Assembly: GCA_050084515.1 (NCBI GenBank)
Contig: CM114271.1
Span: 54,870,001-54,934,000, forward strand
Source of the DNA: Blasia pusilla
Lineage: Eukaryota > Marchantiophyta > Marchantiopsida > Blasiales
Direction of reading: 5' to 3'
DNA length: 64,000 bases
Positions 60,626 to 64,000 of the stretch are shown here, piece by piece. The notes beneath the pieces are model-generated. The model had not been told where the DNA came from. It saw nothing but the letters and a program-made list of their open reading frames with translations, and searched no databases. The first letter of the stretch is position 1. Every line of letters begins with the position of its first letter. Position numbers and translations under genes: made by a program.

Positions 60626-62690
60626 CTCTGTTGCAATGTGGATCACTGGAACACTCAGTCGTTTAGGATATTAGGAAATGGTGGAAATGAAAACCGCCAT
60701 CGCGGCACACATCTGGTGTAGATTTGTAAACTTCCAAAAATCCTTAGAATGATGGGCATTTCAAAGAAGAACGATACGAAAGAAGTCGGAATATTGTAGC
60801 CAGACGTGGACTGTTGTGGGCTTTTACCTTATGACTCCATTTACATCAAAGAACATCATGAGAGTTGCAGAGCTGAGATCTTCTCTGCTTACGTGCCCTC
60901 GCATACACGAGCGAACTCCATGACGCTTCCCGAAGTGTCAGGAGAATTTTGAAGCAGCAAATGCGGAGGGTGGTTTCTGATACAACTACCGAACGAATAC
61001 TACACGGTGGTTAGCCCCAAAAAACTGAATTTCGTATCATGGACTAAGTGGTTGTCGTTTCGTGTTTCTGGCATAGATTTGCATCATCTTCAGCACATTC
61101 TTCGGAATTTTTCATTATTTGTGGCACCGTCGTACGCTCGACATTAATTACCCTCTCGGAGAACCTTTGTCGCTGATCAGTTGAATCCACGAAGGGTGAG
61201 TGGCCTCGAGTCGGGGGGTTTTTAGATCAGGCCTAGTTGTTGGAACTATAATTTTAATAGGAAATTCATCACCGTCTCCGCTCACTGCGGCAGTACGGCT
61301 TCAATGTAAAGACCAAATTCAACTAGCAGTTTCGTTCTCTTGAGGACAATTGGTGTTATTACTTCCTAAACTACAAATTGGTATGACATCTCACAACATT
61401 TTTTCTCTCTGCTGAACAGCGGCTTCTTGTCGTTCCTCCATGTTGCTCGGATGTGTGGTGGCGAGCTTGTGCCCTTCGCGAGTATGAATGCAAACTGTAG
61501 CGGAGAAAACACTTTTTCTTTCTGGGCTCAGTTCGCAGACCGATGCGATTATCGCGCCGCAGAGTCCTTGTTAGGTGTGGGAAACACGATGGCTTACTTC
61601 TTGACTATTATGCTGTTACGTTACTTGCGATCTGAAGTAGGAAAGACATGTTGTAATTGAAGGACCACGAGGGTTTGACTACAAACTGATATCTTGTGCA
61701 TGTGTAAGCAAACCGTGGTCCGATGTGAATCGTTATAGCTGCAGGGATTTATTCCTGGTTCCAATTTAAAAAGGTATGAAACGCGTACATAATTGTTGAG
61801 TGTGTGTGAATGATCAGCAACTGGAAACGGTAGACACGGCGGAAGACGTGCAAGAAGAATCTTTCACGGTTTCACCTGCTGCCTGTCTGGTGCAGGGAAG
61901 AAAATCTGAATTCCGAACCTTCGAATGTCACTAATTAATCCTCTTGTGGTTTCGGGCCACAAAGTCCGACGAATAGTGATTGCTACTTTCGCAGCGATCA
62001 AAATGATGGAAGTGGTGAACGAGCGCGATGCCCCGTCGAAGTGTGCATATCCGCTCTCGTGTCCATAATTCAGTTCTTCAGAGCGTCTCCTGCTGTACCG
62101 GAAATGAAAGGCATGAAGGGAAGACAGGTATTCTCATGCATACGCAAGTGCTATCTCGTGAGGAAACGCGCGAACATCCGTTACGAAAACAGACGCTTCG
62201 ATTTCCACAATCCCTCATTCACGTCGGCGGTTATCTACACAGATATTGCGGCATTTGCGACTCACAAGTAACGCCGGCGTATTCCGCAACTTGTGTTGCA
62301 CCTTGCGCACGTTGCCCCCAATGCCGCTGCGTCATCTCTCAGGATGCTGTCGCTCGAATCCCCACCCTCTCAGCATCATTGGCAGTTCAACGACCTTCTT
62401 GGTTCAGACATCGATCAGCCCTCCGAAGCCGTCCGTCCTTGCGCTGCAACGTCCACCGGGTGCTTGAGAGTGTCATGGAGTCAAATCCTCGCTCGAATGC
62501 GTTACTTCACCGCCACCACAGCCGCCTATTCGACTGTCTTTACCCGTCTCTTCCTACGCATTCACCCCAGTGCGAAATCAGTGAAGCGTTTAGTTCGTTA
62601 GGGAGTCGGCATGGTACTGCGGGTCTAGACACTCCGTTACCAAGCTTCGCCTTATCATATTGATACTTGAAAATTAGCGTCTCGGAGTGC
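60626..62690. other. spacer downstream of the CBS gene
   Basis: The 3' untranslated region of the CBS gene begins here. Frames at 61427-61660 and several overlapping ones at 62028-62663 (up to 211 codons) are present, but three frames are open at once in the same GC-rich patch and none shows a known domain. I cannot support a gene. No RNA gene was recognised. Confidence 0.4.
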
Positions 62691-62694
62691 TAGC

Positions 62695-63535
62695 ATGTGG
62701 TCACCCGTTCACGACAGGAATTCAAAATCGCTTAGCGACTAACCATCTTGACTTTGATGGATTTGGATGGGTGGTTTTTCGAGTTCACCATGGATGCTCA
62801 GCGATGCTTCATGCATCATCGCCCCCTCCCGAGACATGGGAGTGGTTGACATCCCACCTTGGTACATCGTAGGCATCTTTGAGACCCGTTTGCCATGCCC
62901 GAGGTTGCTTCATAAGATCCCCCATGCCATTCGGGATGAGTTCCCCCAGACTTTCCTCCTTCCTCTATCTAGAATCGTACTTCATCCTATGGATGAGCTC
63001 TCTTGGTGTCTACCACTTCTCCTTCCACGATGGTGTCTTTGTTATACTGGGGGAAGGCTATCCGTAGAGAGGTTATGGCAAGATTGCGACGTTTTCGAGG
63101 AGGCGATTGGGAGTCTCTGCAGAGGGAGTTTGTGGCATATGCTAGAGTTAGCACTTTACTTGGTTTCCCAACGGATGATCTTGTAGCAGCCAGGTTGCGA
63201 CGATGTAGGACACTTGGACGAGCGGGTGAGTACTCCCGAGCGGCTCCTGCGCTCCGCCCTATGGACATGGCTGCTCCTTCCGCTATTACCATCGACGCCC
63301 TCCGAAGGTTATATCCTCGTCCAACACTTGACATTCCAGCTTTTGCACTTGACTTCCATCCTGACACGGCTTTATGCCTAGACCCATCCCTCTTTGCACG
63401 GGCATTCCCCGAGGATAGCCGTTGGAGGGTTGTCCGGTATGATGTACGAACACCTTCGTGGTTGCTTTCCTCCCGAGGACTCTGCTAGCCGCTTTTCCAA
63501 GTTGCTTGAGGTTGCCTCTCACCTAGCTTAGGTGT
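62695..63535 (+). mobile_element. second copy of the non-LTR element, uninterrupted
   Basis: Homologous to 42150-42490 joined directly to 53210-53700: FGWVV...HHGCS, LPPLPR-type Trp-rich segment, DPMDELSW, then RRFRGGDWESLQREFVAYAR, TLGRAGEYSRAAPALRPMD, LCLDPSLFARAF. The phrase TTATACTGGGGGAAGGCTAT (63042-63061) spans the point where the Gypsy element sits in the other copy. It ends before the RT domain, so it is 3'-truncated. Small frameshifts are present. Confidence 0.75.
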
Positions 63536-63689
63536 CCCGACCCTCATAACCAAACAACACCAAATAGGCACCAAGCGGAACATCATAACTCAAGTGGACT
63601 CACGCTGCCATATTTGCGCTTTGGAGAGGCGTTTGGAAAGGTCCCTTGGAAAAGTCCAAGAGACAAAACACGGAACAGAGTTGTGCGTT

Positions 63690-63920
63690 TGGTGCGTTAG
63701 TGGTCGTGACCAAGAAACCTAGAAACACGAGCCAAGACTTGAGATGAGTTGAGTCTTGGAAGGTTGGTTGCCAAGGAGGTGAAAACCAGTTTTGGAACAC
63801 GACTAGCGTTTGGGGAATTTAATTTTGTTTTGGACCATAGTGTTTAACCCCAAGATGCGTTCGGGACAAGTAAGGCGTGTTGGAAATCTTATCTTGAGAC
63901 GCTTCCAACGCACCAAAGAT
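63690..63920 (-). repeat. dispersed repeat family, copy C
   Basis: Read on the minus strand: GAGATCTTTGGTGCGTTGGA, TTTCCAACACGCCTTACTTG, CGAACGCATCTTGGGGTTAA, CCTTGGCAACCAACCTTCCA, in the same order as the copies at 54803 and 27090. It continues to at least 63600, and the window ends without a clear boundary. No coding sequence is attached. Confidence 0.55.
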
Positions 63921-64000
63921 CTCAGCAAACACCTGAGTATAGACTGAGATATTGGCCGGAAACGACTGTGAGAGCAATTGGGTTGAGGGCCAATTGGAGA

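Noticed and set aside
62028-62663. 211-codon open frame as a gene
   Set aside because: Several frames are open at the same time in this GC-rich patch, none has a known domain, and no splice or codon-use evidence favours one.

Overview
The window is nuclear DNA of a land plant or close streptophyte relative. Its host genes are split by many short GT-AG introns and belong to plant families: an ATX1/2-type trithorax histone methyltransferase, a chloroplast ClpS1 adaptor, a plant LBP/BPI-type lipid-binding protein, and a four-CBS SNF4/AMPK-gamma-like protein. Intron sizes and the retroelement content make a non-angiosperm (for example a bryophyte) my best guess. This is inference, because no marker in the window fixes the species.

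Layout. 1-7.9 kb is AT-rich spacer with degenerate repeats and a small foldback element. 8.1-20.4 kb holds the ATX gene (+), behind a GC-rich leader. 22.7-23.3 kb holds the last two exons of a ClpS1 gene (-), whose first exon probably lies 2-3 kb upstream. 26.4-29.7 kb is repeat-bearing spacer. 29.7-34.5 kb holds a six-exon LBP/BPI gene (-). At 35.9 kb there is a cluster of three overlapping palindromes. 36.6-38.9 kb carries a broken Helitron-type PIF1 helicase (-). 39-42 kb is AT-rich spacer with a perfect 16-bp hairpin and possibly a stranded first exon. 42.1-54.3 kb is a nest: a non-LTR retroelement interrupted by a Ty3/Gypsy element of about 10.7 kb. 57.5-60.6 kb holds the CBS gene (+). 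62.7-63.5 kb carries a second, uninterrupted copy of the same non-LTR element, whose sequence shows roughly what the Gypsy target looked like.

The most notable object is the Gypsy element at 42498-53209. Its decayed polyprotein reads gag (zinc knuckles), aspartic protease, a C5-cytosine DNA methyltransferase domain of DNMT3-like character, reverse transcriptase, RNase H, integrase, and a C-terminal PHD finger. The methyltransferase still shows motifs I, IV (Pro-Cys-Gln), VI (Glu-Asn-Val), VIII and X in order. Retrotransposon-borne DNA methyltransferases have been reported in dinoflagellates and a charophyte alga (from memory). One that also carries a PHD histone-reader module is, to my knowledge, not a standard element type.

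The element is dead. It has frameshifts, its RT catalytic pair is Asp-Asn, and two PHD cysteines have become tyrosine. Most recognisable in-frame stops are TAG, and at two sites an internal duplicate preserves CAG. That is the signature expected from deamination of methylated CHG sites.
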